NCBI GenBank assembly: GCA_965205385.1
Contig: CBDBGS010000008.1
Location: 1,116,001-1,180,000 of the forward strand
Direction of reading: 5' to 3'
Length of the DNA stretch: 64,000 bases
Source of the DNA: CATOSP01 sp965205385
GTDB taxonomy: Bacteria > Chloroflexota > Dehalococcoidia > Lucifugimonadales > UBA3495
The number at the start of each line of letters is the position of its first letter. Position 1 is the stretch's first letter. Of this stretch, positions 1 to 7,371 are shown piece by piece. The translations under genes were made by a program, and so were the position numbers. The notes below the pieces were generated by a model. It was not told where the DNA came from and ran no database searches. It saw nothing but the letters and a program-made list of their open reading frames with translations.

Positions 1-373
1 GCTCGGCTTCTCGCAAGCGTTGCAGGACAACCTGCTTCGCGGTTTGAGCCGCAATGCGGCTAGCGTTATGCGGCAGAGGCTCAACTGCGGCTACTTCGTC
101 TCCGATGTCCGCGCCCTTCTTGATATGCTGGGCGTCGCCGACACTGATCTCCCTGTCGGGGTCCTCAACGAGGTCTACAACTGTCTTGAGCGCGTAAACG
201 CGCACATCCCCAGTGTTGGGATTCAATTTGACGGATATATTCTGTCCCGACGCCGGGTTGTCCTTCTTGAACGCGGAAGCCAAGGCCACTTCGATCGCCT
301 GAAGCACCTGCTCTCTAGGCAGATGTCGTTCCGCGGCCAACTGGGTCAAGGCTATCATAAAGTCGCTTTTCAT
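1..373 (-). CDS. nusA: Transcription factor NusA, N-terminal part (runs off left edge)
   Basis: First 124 codons of NusA, which binds RNA polymerase and RNA and modulates pausing, termination and antitermination. Reading leftward from an ATG at 371-373, the protein opens MKSDFMIALTQLAAER, followed by the typical NusA N-terminal helix AIEVALASAFKK and a beta-rich segment ending GDEVAAVE. The S1 and KH domains lie outside the window. GAGGGG about nine bases upstream serves as ribosome-binding site. In most bacteria rimP precedes nusA; here the upstream neighbour is cysM and a good promoter lies between them, so nusA appears to start its own transcript. Family assignment is firm for the part visible. 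Confidence 0.88.
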   Translation of the reverse strand, partial: MKSDFMIALTQLAAERHLPREQVLQAIEVALASAFKKDNPASGQNISVKLNPNTGDVRVYALKTVVDLVEDPDREISVGDAQHIKKGADIGDEVAAVEPLPHNASRIAAQTAKQVVLQRLREAE

Positions 374-400
374 GCCCAAGCCCCCTCAGAGAAGCTGCCC

Positions 401-450
401 GAGACCCTGTCTGGGTCTTTCAGCAAGAAAGCGGGAACAACCCGCTTTCT
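401..450 (-). promoter_or_regulatory. Two hairpins in the nusA leader
   Basis: Two perfect inverted repeats lie between the nusA promoter and start codon. Arms 426-435 and 441-450 (AGAAAGCGGG, 10 bp, 5-base loop) form the stronger one; arms 402-407 and 413-418 (AGACCC, 5-base loop) the weaker. On the nusA transcript the strong stem is followed by only a weak T-rich stretch. They could act as attenuator or leader-stabilising structures; no function is proven. Confidence 0.4.
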
Positions 451-502
451 AAGGAGAGACCCTCGTGCGACAAGCATCAAGTCATACACGATAACGCGGG
501 TA

Positions 503-532
503 AGTATAGCACCGCGCACATGAAGCTTTCAA
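503..532 (-). promoter_or_regulatory. Promoter of nusA
   Basis: On the minus strand TTGAAA (532-527) and TATACT (508-503) are separated by 18 bases, a good sigma-70-type match. It lies in the gap between cysM and nusA and predicts a leader of about 125 bases that contains the two hairpins. Confidence 0.6.
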
Positions 533-585
533 GGAGCCGGGATAATGACAGGAGAGGCGGTAGGGAGGCCTGGGAACGCGCTAGG

Positions 586-1536
586 TTACCACCAAATCTT
601 GCCCTGGGCCTCTTTGGCCATCTGCTCGTAGTCCTTGGTCCAAAGGCTCGTGCTGAGGTATTTCCAGCCGCCATCCGCCAGGAGACATACGATGTTGCCT
701 TCGTCCATGCGTTCGGCCTGCCGCAGGGCGGCGTAGACGACCGAGCCTGATGAGACTCCCGCGAAGATACCTTCTTTCTCCAGCAATTCTTTGGTAGTGC
801 GGAAGGCGTTTAAGCTGGACACCAGCATCCTGGAGTCCAGGAGCGAGATGTCCAAAATCGGCGGAATGAACCCCTCTTCCAGACTGCGTAGACCAGAGAT
901 GAAGTCATCCGGTTCAGGCGCGGCGGCGACGATCTTTATCTGGGGGTTGTGCTCTTTGAGCCTGCGCCCAACACCCATCAGCGTGCCCCCGGTGCCCAGC
1001 CCAGCAACGAAGGTGGTCAGGTCTGGCAAGGCTTCGATGATCTCAGGGCCGGTGGTCTCGTAGTGGGCCCCGGGATTCCCGCTGTTGCCGTATTGGTAGA
1101 GCATGTGGTAATCGTGGGGGTGTTTTTCAAGCAAGTCCTGGGCCACGTCGATGGAACCGTTTGTGCCGCGTGAGCCGTCGGAGGTGATGATCTCGGCCCC
1201 ATAAGCCTGCAATAGCTGGGTGCGCTCGACGCTGACATTGTCGGGCATCACCACCGCGACCTTATAGCCCTTGAGCCGCCCAATCATGGCGAGGGAGATG
1301 CCGGTGTTCCCACTGGTAGGCTCCAGAATAGTCCGGGTCGGAGAGATCTCTCCGTCCTTCTGGGCCTGTTCCACCATTTTGAGGGCGATTCGGTCTTTGA
1401 GGCTGCCGGTGGGGTTCTGCCCCTCCAGCTTGGCAAAGATCCGCACACCCTCTTTGAGACTCATGTTTTGGAGTTCCACAATTGGCGTGTTGCCAATTGT
1501 GGCGAGGATCCCTTTGTAAGTCAGCTTGGTCACCAT
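586..1536 (-). CDS. cysM: Cysteine synthase, CysM type (PLP-dependent)
   Basis: A 316-residue PLP enzyme that makes cysteine from an activated serine and a sulfur donor. The PLP lysine sits in NPTGSLKDR (residue about 47); the phosphate-binding loop is EPTSGNTGISLAM, with GLGTGGTLMG further on. Several stretches (SVERTQLLQAYGA, MLYQYGNSGNPG, EGIFAGVSSGS, ADGGWKYLST) resemble Mycobacterium tuberculosis CysM from memory, an enzyme that uses O-phosphoserine and a thiocarboxylated carrier, CysO. The gene follows a MoeB-type adenylyltransferase by 14 bases, which fits that route. No CysO-like protein is visible here. Ordinary O-acetylserine sulfhydrylase activity remains possible. ATG start; weak AGGT upstream. 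Confidence 0.88.
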   Translation of the reverse strand: MVTKLTYKGILATIGNTPIVELQNMSLKEGVRIFAKLEGQNPTGSLKDRIALKMVEQAQKDGEISPTRTILEPTSGNTGISLAMIGRLKGYKVAVVMPDNVSVERTQLLQAYGAEIITSDGSRGTNGSIDVAQDLLEKHPHDYHMLYQYGNSGNPGAHYETTGPEIIEALPDLTTFVAGLGTGGTLMGVGRRLKEHNPQIKIVAAAPEPDDFISGLRSLEEGFIPPILDISLLDSRMLVSSLNAFRTTKELLEKEGIFAGVSSGSVVYAALRQAERMDEGNIVCLLADGGWKYLSTSLWTKDYEQMAKEAQGKIWW

Positions 1537-1550
1537 GGACCTACTTCGGG

Positions 1551-2390
1551 CTAGTCGGAGGCGACGGCGGGTTCCGGCTCGGCCAGACCGCAGAAGATCT
1601 CATAATCGATTAGCTCGTTGATGGTGGGGTTGTCTCCGCAGAGCGGGCAATTCGGGTTCCGCTTGATCTTGACTTCCCTGAAGTTCATGCTCAGGGCGTC
1701 AATCAGGAGCAGCCGTGAGCTCAAAGACTCTCCGATGCCGATCATCAGTTTCAGGGCTTCGGTAGCCTGGATGCTGCCAACCAGACCCGTCAGAGCGCCC
1801 AATACACCGGCCTCGGCGCAGTTGGGGACCATTCCCGGAGGAGGAGGCGACGGGAATAGGCACCGGTAGCACCCCTGGCCTGGGATGAAGACGGTGGACT
1901 GGCCGTCGAATATCAAGATGCTTCCGTCGATCAACGGTTTTCCTTCCAGGTAACAGGCGTCGTTGACCAGGTAGCGGGTGGCGAAGTTGTCTGCCCCGTT
2001 GATCACCATGTCGTACTGGCTGATGATCTCTCGGGCGTTATCGGATTCCAACCGCACTTCGTGGAGGACTACGTTGACGTCGGGATTGTAAGCCTTGAGG
2101 TTGTCCTTGGCCGACTGGAGCTTGGGCCTGCCGATGTCGGAGGTATGGTGCAACACCTGCCGCTGCAGGTTGGAAATCTCGACCACGTCAAAGTCGACGA
2201 GACCAATCGTGCCAACCCCCGCAAGGGCTAGGTATATGGCCGAGGGGGAACCAAGGCCACCCGCGCCCAGGATTAGGGCTTTCGACTGAAGCAGGCTTCG
2301 TTGCCCTCTGCTCCCAACATCGCCCATGATAATGTGACGGCTGTAACGCTTAACCTGTTCAGGTGTCAAGGCCATTGGCTGCTGGGTCAT
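1551..2390 (-). CDS. moeB: ThiF/MoeB-type adenylyltransferase
   Basis: A 279-residue E1-like enzyme that adenylates the C-terminal glycine of a small ubiquitin-like carrier so that sulfur can be loaded. Visible features: opening RYSRHIIMGDVG, ATP-binding GAGGLGSP (about residue 44), NLQRQVLHHTSDIGRPK, and two zinc CxxC pairs, CYRC and CPLC. The C-terminal rhodanese domain of MoeZ-type proteins is absent. The start was set at the ATG at 2390 because AAGGAG lies nine bases upstream; a longer reading from 2417 has no such site. Partners could be MoaD, ThiS or a CysO-like carrier. The adjacent CysM-type synthase favours a cysteine role (inference). Confidence 0.87.
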   Translation of the reverse strand: MTQQPMALTPEQVKRYSRHIIMGDVGSRGQRSLLQSKALILGAGGLGSPSAIYLALAGVGTIGLVDFDVVEISNLQRQVLHHTSDIGRPKLQSAKDNLKAYNPDVNVVLHEVRLESDNAREIISQYDMVINGADNFATRYLVNDACYLEGKPLIDGSILIFDGQSTVFIPGQGCYRCLFPSPPPPGMVPNCAEAGVLGALTGLVGSIQATEALKLMIGIGESLSSRLLLIDALSMNFREVKIKRNPNCPLCGDNPTINELIDYEIFCGLAEPEPAVASD

Positions 2391-2555
2391 GCTGTCAGCT
2401 CCTTTTGATACACACAAAAAACCCGCGCTCCCCCATTAGGGTCCTACATCTGGTTGGGCGCAGGCTCTACGGTTGCCAGCTGGCCTGCCCCCTATGTGGG
2501 TGGACAGGTACAAGCGCAAACCGATAAGAGAAGTTGGTGGGTCATGATTTTCTGG

Positions 2556-2585
2556 AGTCTATCTTCCCGTAATCAGCGTTGTCAA
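2556..2585 (-). promoter_or_regulatory. Promoter of the moeB-cysM operon
   Basis: A perfect TTGACA (2585-2580) and TAGACT (2561-2556) are 18 bases apart on the minus strand. The predicted leader of about 160 bases holds a stem (CCTGTCC with GGGCAGG) and the palindrome GCCAGCTGGC. I could not match it to any known riboswitch. Confidence 0.6.
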
Positions 2586-2648
2586 GTAATCGCAGTCTCG
2601 TGCGCGTGGCGCATCCGTTAGGTCCGGACCAGCTCGACCACACGTGTA

Positions 2649-3077
2649 CTAAACGGAGACTTCCGCCAGATCACGCTGACGTCGGGCCAGTTCAGCCAGC
2701 GTAATTTTACTTAGCACGTCCTGGATCGCATCTTCCACCGATTTCCAGACCTCTTGCTGTGCGCAAGACTCGGAAAACACACAGTCCAATGGGTTGATAA
2801 GACAGTCCAGCGGTGAAGAATTCGCGTCCAGTGTGCGAATTACCATATCCAGATTGATTTCCGAGGGCTCGGCGGCCAACCAATGCCCGCCCTGGGGCCC
2901 ACGCCGGCTCAGGATAAAGCCGCACTTGTGCAGCGTGGTCATGAGCTGGTCCAAGTAGGCTTCCGGGATGCCCTGTTTGGAGGCGATTACCGAAGCCTGG
3001 ACCGGGCCTTCCCCGTAATTCAGCGCCAACTCCACCAGAGCCCGAACCCCATAATCGACTCTCATGGGGATTTTCAT
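2649..3077 (-). CDS. Rrf2-family transcriptional regulator
   Basis: A 142-residue winged-helix regulator beginning MKIPMRVDYGVRALVELA, the usual Rrf2 opening; GPQGGHWLA forms the wing. Three cysteines in the C-terminal half (C-x6-C-x5-C, in DCLINPLDCVFSESC) match the position of the Fe-S ligands of IscR/NsrR-type members, so iron-sulfur or redox sensing is plausible. A longer reading to 3137 is unlikely: GGGGAGG lies just upstream of the ATG at 3077, and the predicted promoter overlaps the extra codons. It sits upstream of moeB-cysM on the same strand, and Rrf2 proteins such as CymR control cysteine genes elsewhere. Local control is therefore a reasonable inference. Confidence 0.88.
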   Translation of the reverse strand: MKIPMRVDYGVRALVELALNYGEGPVQASVIASKQGIPEAYLDQLMTTLHKCGFILSRRGPQGGHWLAAEPSEINLDMVIRTLDANSSPLDCLINPLDCVFSESCAQQEVWKSVEDAIQDVLSKITLAELARRQRDLAEVSV

Positions 3078-3107
3078 TGCGCGTACCTCCCCAACGGTCC
3101 AAGCATA

Positions 3108-3137
3108 ATTATAGCATCGCCCTGACGGGAAAGCCAA
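3108..3137 (-). promoter_or_regulatory. Promoter of the Rrf2 gene
   Basis: A perfect TATAAT (3113-3108) is preceded at 18 bases by TTGGCT (3137-3132). The predicted leader is about 25 bases and carries GGGGAGG, which supports the start at 3077. Confidence 0.55.
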
Positions 3138-3162
3138 TTCGCCAATGCGGCGATAGTTGTGA

Positions 3163-3576
3163 TCACGGCCGGCCAGGCGTCCTGACCAGGCAGGTCCCGA
3201 GGCAACGTGCGATTAGCGTGTCCCGGTCGTCGGTTACGTCGACCTCCCCCACTACGATGCGCCGGCCAGCGCCAATGAGCCTGGCCGTTGCGGTGAGCTC
3301 GCCATCCCGCGCCGGGGCCAGGAAATTGACCTTCAGTTCCACGGTTACCGCAGTATCACCGGGACGCGTTCGGGTGTGGACTGCCTCGAAGAATGCGTAG
3401 TCGGCGAGGGTTACGATAAGCCCTCCCTGGACGACGCCAGCCCTCTGCCGGTGCTTGTCTTGGATAGTCATCGTCGCGATGCCAACACCCTCCGGCGCCG
3501 GAACGGAATTCATCCCCAGAAGCACGGCGACGGGCGGGGCGTCCTCAGTCGCTGACTGGTCTCGTTCGGAGCTCAA
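3163..3576 (-). CDS. Hotdog-fold thioesterase (PaaI-like)
   Basis: A 137-residue single hotdog domain. The segment QRAGVVQGGLIVTLADYAFFEA matches the PaaI-type active-site helix, in which an Asp or Asn follows VQGG, and the later ELKVNFLAPARDGELTA strand is also typical. Members hydrolyse acyl-CoA or aryl-CoA thioesters; the substrate cannot be read from the sequence. The start is a TTG at 3576: AGGAG lies eight bases upstream, while the ATG five bases further up is followed at once by a stop. It stands alone between the Rrf2 gene and a divergent intergenic region. Confidence 0.8.
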   Translation of the reverse strand: MSSERDQSATEDAPPVAVLLGMNSVPAPEGVGIATMTIQDKHRQRAGVVQGGLIVTLADYAFFEAVHTRTRPGDTAVTVELKVNFLAPARDGELTATARLIGAGRRIVVGEVDVTDDRDTLIARCLGTCLVRTPGRP

Positions 3577-3638
3577 CTCATGGACTCCTTTACGCAGGTT
3601 TCAACCGAATCTGGCTGCAAATGCGGCCTTGTACCTAT

Positions 3639-3687
3639 GATGTGAAGGTTTATTCGACCCGCGGATGTGAAGGTTTATTCGACCCGC
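3639..3687. repeat. Tandem 25-base duplication
   Basis: The 24-base block that begins GATGTGAAGG and ends TTCGACCCGC occurs at 3639-3662 and, without a mismatch, at 3664-3687. It lies in the 240-base divergent gap between the thioesterase and the small membrane protein. It could be a paired operator or a recent slippage duplication. Confidence 0.9.
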
Positions 3688-3816
3688 AAGGATAGGCGAA
3701 GCCAGTATAACGTTGGTCTCAGAAGGCGGCTACCTGTAGAACTACGCCACTGAATATACTGGCAACGATTACGACGCTGTGAGATATTGTCTGGCAGGTT
3801 GAGCAAAGGTGAGTAG

Positions 3817-4158
3817 ATGATCAAAGGAGTGTTGGTCGCCTTCGCGATCATTGTCGTGTTGGCCGTGATTCCCATAGTACACTTTGTGGGTATCCCGTTC
3901 GGGCCGTTTATCGGGAGCTACTTTGGGATAGCATCGGCTGGCGAGAGCTCTTTGCCCAACGCGCTCAAGGCTTTGACCTTCGGGGTCTTACTCGGCGGGC
4001 TAGTCTTCACACTGTGCGCCATAGTCGCCGCGATCATCACCGTGTTCTTCGAGCTGAATCCGCTGCTGGTCTGGGGAGGCGTGGCGGTCTTCACCTTCTA
4101 CTCGGCCAGCATGGGAGCGCTTGGAGCCATGTATTCTCTGCTGAAGTCGTCTGAGTGA
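3817..4158 (+). CDS. Small membrane protein of unknown function
   Basis: A 113-residue, very hydrophobic protein. Visible segments are an N-terminal membrane helix (residues about 4-28), a short polar loop (SYFGIASAGESSLPNALK), then two or three more helices (about 50-72 and 78-106). No catalytic motif is apparent and I do not recognise a family. AAAGGTG lies upstream of the ATG. It is 21 bases upstream of a flippase-like membrane gene and probably shares its transcript. Confidence 0.65.
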   Translation: MIKGVLVAFAIIVVLAVIPIVHFVGIPFGPFIGSYFGIASAGESSLPNALKALTFGVLLGGLVFTLCAIVAAIITVFFELNPLLVWGGVAVFTFYSASMGALGAMYSLLKSSE

Positions 4159-4179
4159 CACCGGGAGAATCCTAAGACT

Positions 4180-5157
4180 ATGACCGGACGAAAGCTACTG
4201 CTCCTGATACTGCTGGCGGCGCTCGTATTCGCCGGGGTGGCGGGATATGGCGATTTCCGGAATACGTTGGCCCTACTGAGGGATTTCCCGGTAGCGTACC
4301 TGGCCGGGGCGTTGGGACTTGCCGCGGTAAACTTCGGACTCAGGTTTTGCCGATGGGCCTATTACCTAAAAGTGTTGGGGCTGCGGGCTCCGGCCCGGGT
4401 GAGCGTGCTGGTGTTCCTATCTGGGTTGGCCATGTCCGTGACGCCCGGAAAAGCCGGGGAATTCTTCAAGTGCCACCTTTTGCGGAACCGCACAGGCATA
4501 CCCGTGGCGGCTTCTGCGCCGGTGGTGGTGATGGAGAGGCTGACAGACGTGGTTTCAGTCTTAATGATGGCGATGATCGGATTCGCGCTGTTACCAGCAC
4601 AAGTCTTGTGGGTACTCGCGGTGGTGTTTGGGCTGTGCTTGGCGGCCCTCATCCCGATTCTTAGCCGCCGTGGGGGGGCCCTAATCGACCTACCTCCGCT
4701 GCGCCGTTGGAAAGAAGGTCTGCAGACCTCGCGCGAAGGGCTGCGTATTCTGGTGCGGCCCCGGGTCCTAACGGTAGCCATAGCGCTGGGCCTTGGGGCA
4801 TGGGTCAGCGAAGGTTTTGCCCTGTGGCTCATTCTGGACGGGATGAACAGTGAAATAGATCTCTTCCGGGCCCTGCCAATTTACGGGGCCGCGACTCTTG
4901 TGGGAGCTGCTACCACGATACCCGGCGGCTTGATGGGTACCGAGGGAAGCATGGTGGCTTTGCTTCAAGAAAGCGGCGCGCTCAGAGAAGCGGCCTCGGC
5001 GGGCACGATCCTGGTAAGGCTGGCGACCCTCTGGTTCGCCGTCGCCGTTGGCCTGGTAGCGTTGGCGTCAATCAATAGGTCCGCTCCAGAGCCGAAAAGC
5101 GCCGCGTCCGGCGGGGAATCCGAAATCACGCTGTCCGAAACATCCACTATGCCATGA
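4180..5157 (+). CDS. Flippase-like integral membrane protein (UPF0104 / LPG synthase transmembrane family)
   Basis: A 325-residue protein with about eight membrane helices. The conserved motif TPGKAGEFFKCHLLR (about residue 88) and VVVMERLTDVVSV are hallmarks of the family that includes the membrane half of lysylphosphatidylglycerol synthase. The cytoplasmic aminoacyl-transfer domain is absent, so a lipid-flipping or lipid-linked sugar role is more likely than lipid lysylation. The C-terminal 25 residues are polar. The stop overlaps the start of the downstream UbiA-family gene by four bases (ATGA), which indicates translational coupling and a shared role in lipid-carrier metabolism. Confidence 0.82.
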   Translation: MTGRKLLLLILLAALVFAGVAGYGDFRNTLALLRDFPVAYLAGALGLAAVNFGLRFCRWAYYLKVLGLRAPARVSVLVFLSGLAMSVTPGKAGEFFKCHLLRNRTGIPVAASAPVVVMERLTDVVSVLMMAMIGFALLPAQVLWVLAVVFGLCLAALIPILSRRGGALIDLPPLRRWKEGLQTSREGLRILVRPRVLTVAIALGLGAWVSEGFALWLILDGMNSEIDLFRALPIYGAATLVGAATTIPGGLMGTEGSMVALLQESGALREAASAGTILVRLATLWFAVAVGLVALASINRSAPEPKSAASGGESEITLSETSTMP

Positions 5158-6104
5158 GCGAGATGGAAGCGCAGGATAAAACCAGGAACGATCTGGCCGG
5201 AGGGCTGGCGGGCATTCTCTCGTTGGTCAGGGCATTACGCCCCCGGCAATGGGTCAAGAATGGGCTTGTATTCCTCCCATTCCTCTTTGCGGTAGGGGTG
5301 GTGTGGTCCCCCGACTCTCTGGGGCAGGCGCCTGCGATAGCCTTGCGTTTGCTGGTCGTATTTCTGGCTTTCTGCGCCCTGGCCAGCTCCACTTACGTGT
5401 TGAATGACCTGACTGACCGGGAGTCGGATAGGAGCCACCCGGAGAAGCGGCGGCGTCCCATAGCTTCGGGAAAGGTGAGCGTTGGCCTTGCCTTGGCGGC
5501 GATGGTAGTCCTCGCCGCCGTGGGCCTGGTTGTTATGGTCTTATTGAAGCCGGCTCTTGGCGCAATCGGCTTGCTCTACTTGGGGATAAACGTAGCCTAC
5601 TCACTCGGTGTAAAGCAGGTGGTATTGCTGGACCTGTTCGCTGTGGCCAGCGGCTACGTGATACGGGCTACCGCCGGGGCGGTGGCCATCGACGTGGCCC
5701 CCTCGCCCTGGCTGTTCGTGGCCACCGGCGCGGGAGCTCTTTTCCTTGTGTTGGGACGGCGCTACGCTGAGGTAAGGTTGGGCGGGGATGCGGCTGCGGT
5801 CCAACGGGGTGTTCTGGGCAAATACAGCGGGCCGCTTATAGGTCAACTCCTAAACATATCCGCTGCCGGGGCGTGGCTGAGCTATACTTTATATACGGTA
5901 GAGGCTGAGAACCTTCCCGGCAATCACGCCATGTTGCTCACGGTGCCGATCGTCACCTTCGGCCTGTTTCGCTACCTGTATCTTTTGAACACCAGCAAAG
6001 AGGCTGAGTCACCCGAGCAACTGATCGCGCAAGACCTGCCCATGCTTGGTTCCGTGGTGTGCTGGATAATCGCGTCGACGATGGTCCTGGCGCTGAACGG
6101 CTGA
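5154..6104 (+). CDS. UbiA-family prenyltransferase (decaprenyl-phosphate phosphoribosyltransferase-like)
   Basis: A 316-residue membrane prenyltransferase. The opening ALRPRQWVKNGLVFLPF and the metal-binding motif NDLTDRESDRSHPEKRRRP resemble the enzymes that join 5-phosphoribosyl diphosphate to polyprenyl phosphate (Rv3806c type), the source of decaprenyl-phospho-arabinose. The second Asp-rich motif is weaker. The gene is translationally coupled to the flippase-like gene upstream, which fits synthesis and movement of a lipid-linked pentose. Other UbiA substrates cannot be excluded. The following gene starts 43 bases downstream. Confidence 0.83.
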   Translation: MSEMEAQDKTRNDLAGGLAGILSLVRALRPRQWVKNGLVFLPFLFAVGVVWSPDSLGQAPAIALRLLVVFLAFCALASSTYVLNDLTDRESDRSHPEKRRRPIASGKVSVGLALAAMVVLAAVGLVVMVLLKPALGAIGLLYLGINVAYSLGVKQVVLLDLFAVASGYVIRATAGAVAIDVAPSPWLFVATGAGALFLVLGRRYAEVRLGGDAAAVQRGVLGKYSGPLIGQLLNISAAGAWLSYTLYTVEAENLPGNHAMLLTVPIVTFGLFRYLYLLNTSKEAESPEQLIAQDLPMLGSVVCWIIASTMVLALNG

Positions 6105-6146
6105 AGCCGCCCGAAGCGGCAATATTCTGGACCGGAGGTTAGGTCC

Positions 6147-7292
6147 GTGCAAACATCCCAGAACCCTGTTCGCGGTCAATCGGAAGCGCAGACCCGGGAA
6201 TCTGATGGCCGTACCGGACGGTCCGTTGTCGCGGTGGTCGCGACCACGCCTCAGACTGTGGTCGAGGACTTCCACCGCGCTATGGTCATGGCCGACGCCC
6301 CGACGGTTCTCAGTGTGGACATTCCCACCTTGCTCAAGATCAATATTTCCTGGCAACATTGGTACCCCGGCTGCTCCACAAGTCCCTGGCAGTTGGAGGG
6401 AGTAATCAAGGCAATGCGGTCTATGGGCCATCAAGAGCTCATCGGGGCGCACAACGGCACGGTCGTGGTGGACTCCTACGAAGGCGAGGCCAAGAACAAG
6501 CACAAGCCCGTGCAGGACCGGCTTGAACTCCCAACTATCCACCTGGACACTCCACCCAACCGTTGGGTTGACTATAAGCCGAAGGCCGAGATGCTGGTCT
6601 TGGATGACATCTTCCCCGAAGGCATTCAGATTCCCGAAAGCTTCGAGGGGAAAAACATTGTGCATCTTCCGACGATGAAGACCCACGTGTTTACAACCAT
6701 GACTGGGGCGATGAAGAACGCATTTGGAGGCCTGCTGAACCGGAAGAGGCATTGGACTCACTCGGTGATTCACGAGACCCTGGTGGACCTGCTCGCCATC
6801 CAAAAAGAGATTCATCCTGGTATCTTCGCCGTGATGGATGGCACCTTCGCGGGCGACGGTCCGGGTCCCCGGGCGATGCGGTGGCACATCAAAGACCGCA
6901 TCCTGGCCAGCGCCGACCAGGTAGCCATCGACGCGGTGGCGGCCAAAATGATGGGGTTCGAGCCGATGGACCTGAAATTCATCCGATTGGCACACGAAAG
7001 AGGCCTCGGCTGCGGAGACATTTCCCAGATAGACGTGGTCGGCGAAGACATCAGCCAAACTAACTGGCGCTTCTCCGGGGTCGAGAATACCTTCGCCAGC
7101 CGGGGACAGAAACTTATCTATTGGGGGCCGCTGAAGCCGTTGGAGACTTTCCTGCTCAGGACGCCGCTGGTTGGTTGGGCCTTTTTCGCGTCCAACCTGT
7201 ATCACAACGGCTACTGGCTTAAGACCAAGGGGCGAAGCCGGATCAACGCCGCCCTTAAGACGGAATGGGGCAAACTCTTCCAGTCTTACTAG
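6147..7292 (+). CDS. DUF362 domain protein
   Basis: A 381-residue protein with the DUF362 signature LPTMKTHVFTTMTGAMKNAF (about residue 173) and a later DGTFAGDGPGPRA segment. Members are often joined to ferredoxin domains or found near redox genes; this one has no CxxCxxC cluster motif. Its biochemical activity is unknown. The start is GTG at 6147 with GGAGG eight bases upstream; the first 30 residues are polar and poorly conserved in type. It lies between the prenyl-transfer genes and a YchF-like GTPase. Confidence 0.8.
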   Translation: MQTSQNPVRGQSEAQTRESDGRTGRSVVAVVATTPQTVVEDFHRAMVMADAPTVLSVDIPTLLKINISWQHWYPGCSTSPWQLEGVIKAMRSMGHQELIGAHNGTVVVDSYEGEAKNKHKPVQDRLELPTIHLDTPPNRWVDYKPKAEMLVLDDIFPEGIQIPESFEGKNIVHLPTMKTHVFTTMTGAMKNAFGGLLNRKRHWTHSVIHETLVDLLAIQKEIHPGIFAVMDGTFAGDGPGPRAMRWHIKDRILASADQVAIDAVAAKMMGFEPMDLKFIRLAHERGLGCGDISQIDVVGEDISQTNWRFSGVENTFASRGQKLIYWGPLKPLETFLLRTPLVGWAFFASNLYHNGYWLKTKGRSRINAALKTEWGKLFQSY

Positions 7293-7359
7293 GACACTTG
7301 GGGACCAAGAATCTCCGCCAGAAGGCTGTGCCGAATCCAGTCCGCGGCGGATGCGGGTG

Positions 7360-7365
7360 TATAAT
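7360..7365 (+). promoter_or_regulatory. -10 element giving a leaderless mRNA for the YchF-like gene
   Basis: A perfect TATAAT ends six bases before the ATG at 7372, so transcription should begin at or very near the start codon. No Shine-Dalgarno sequence is present in the gap. The -35 region is poor. Confidence 0.5.
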
Positions 7366-7371
7366 CGAAAC

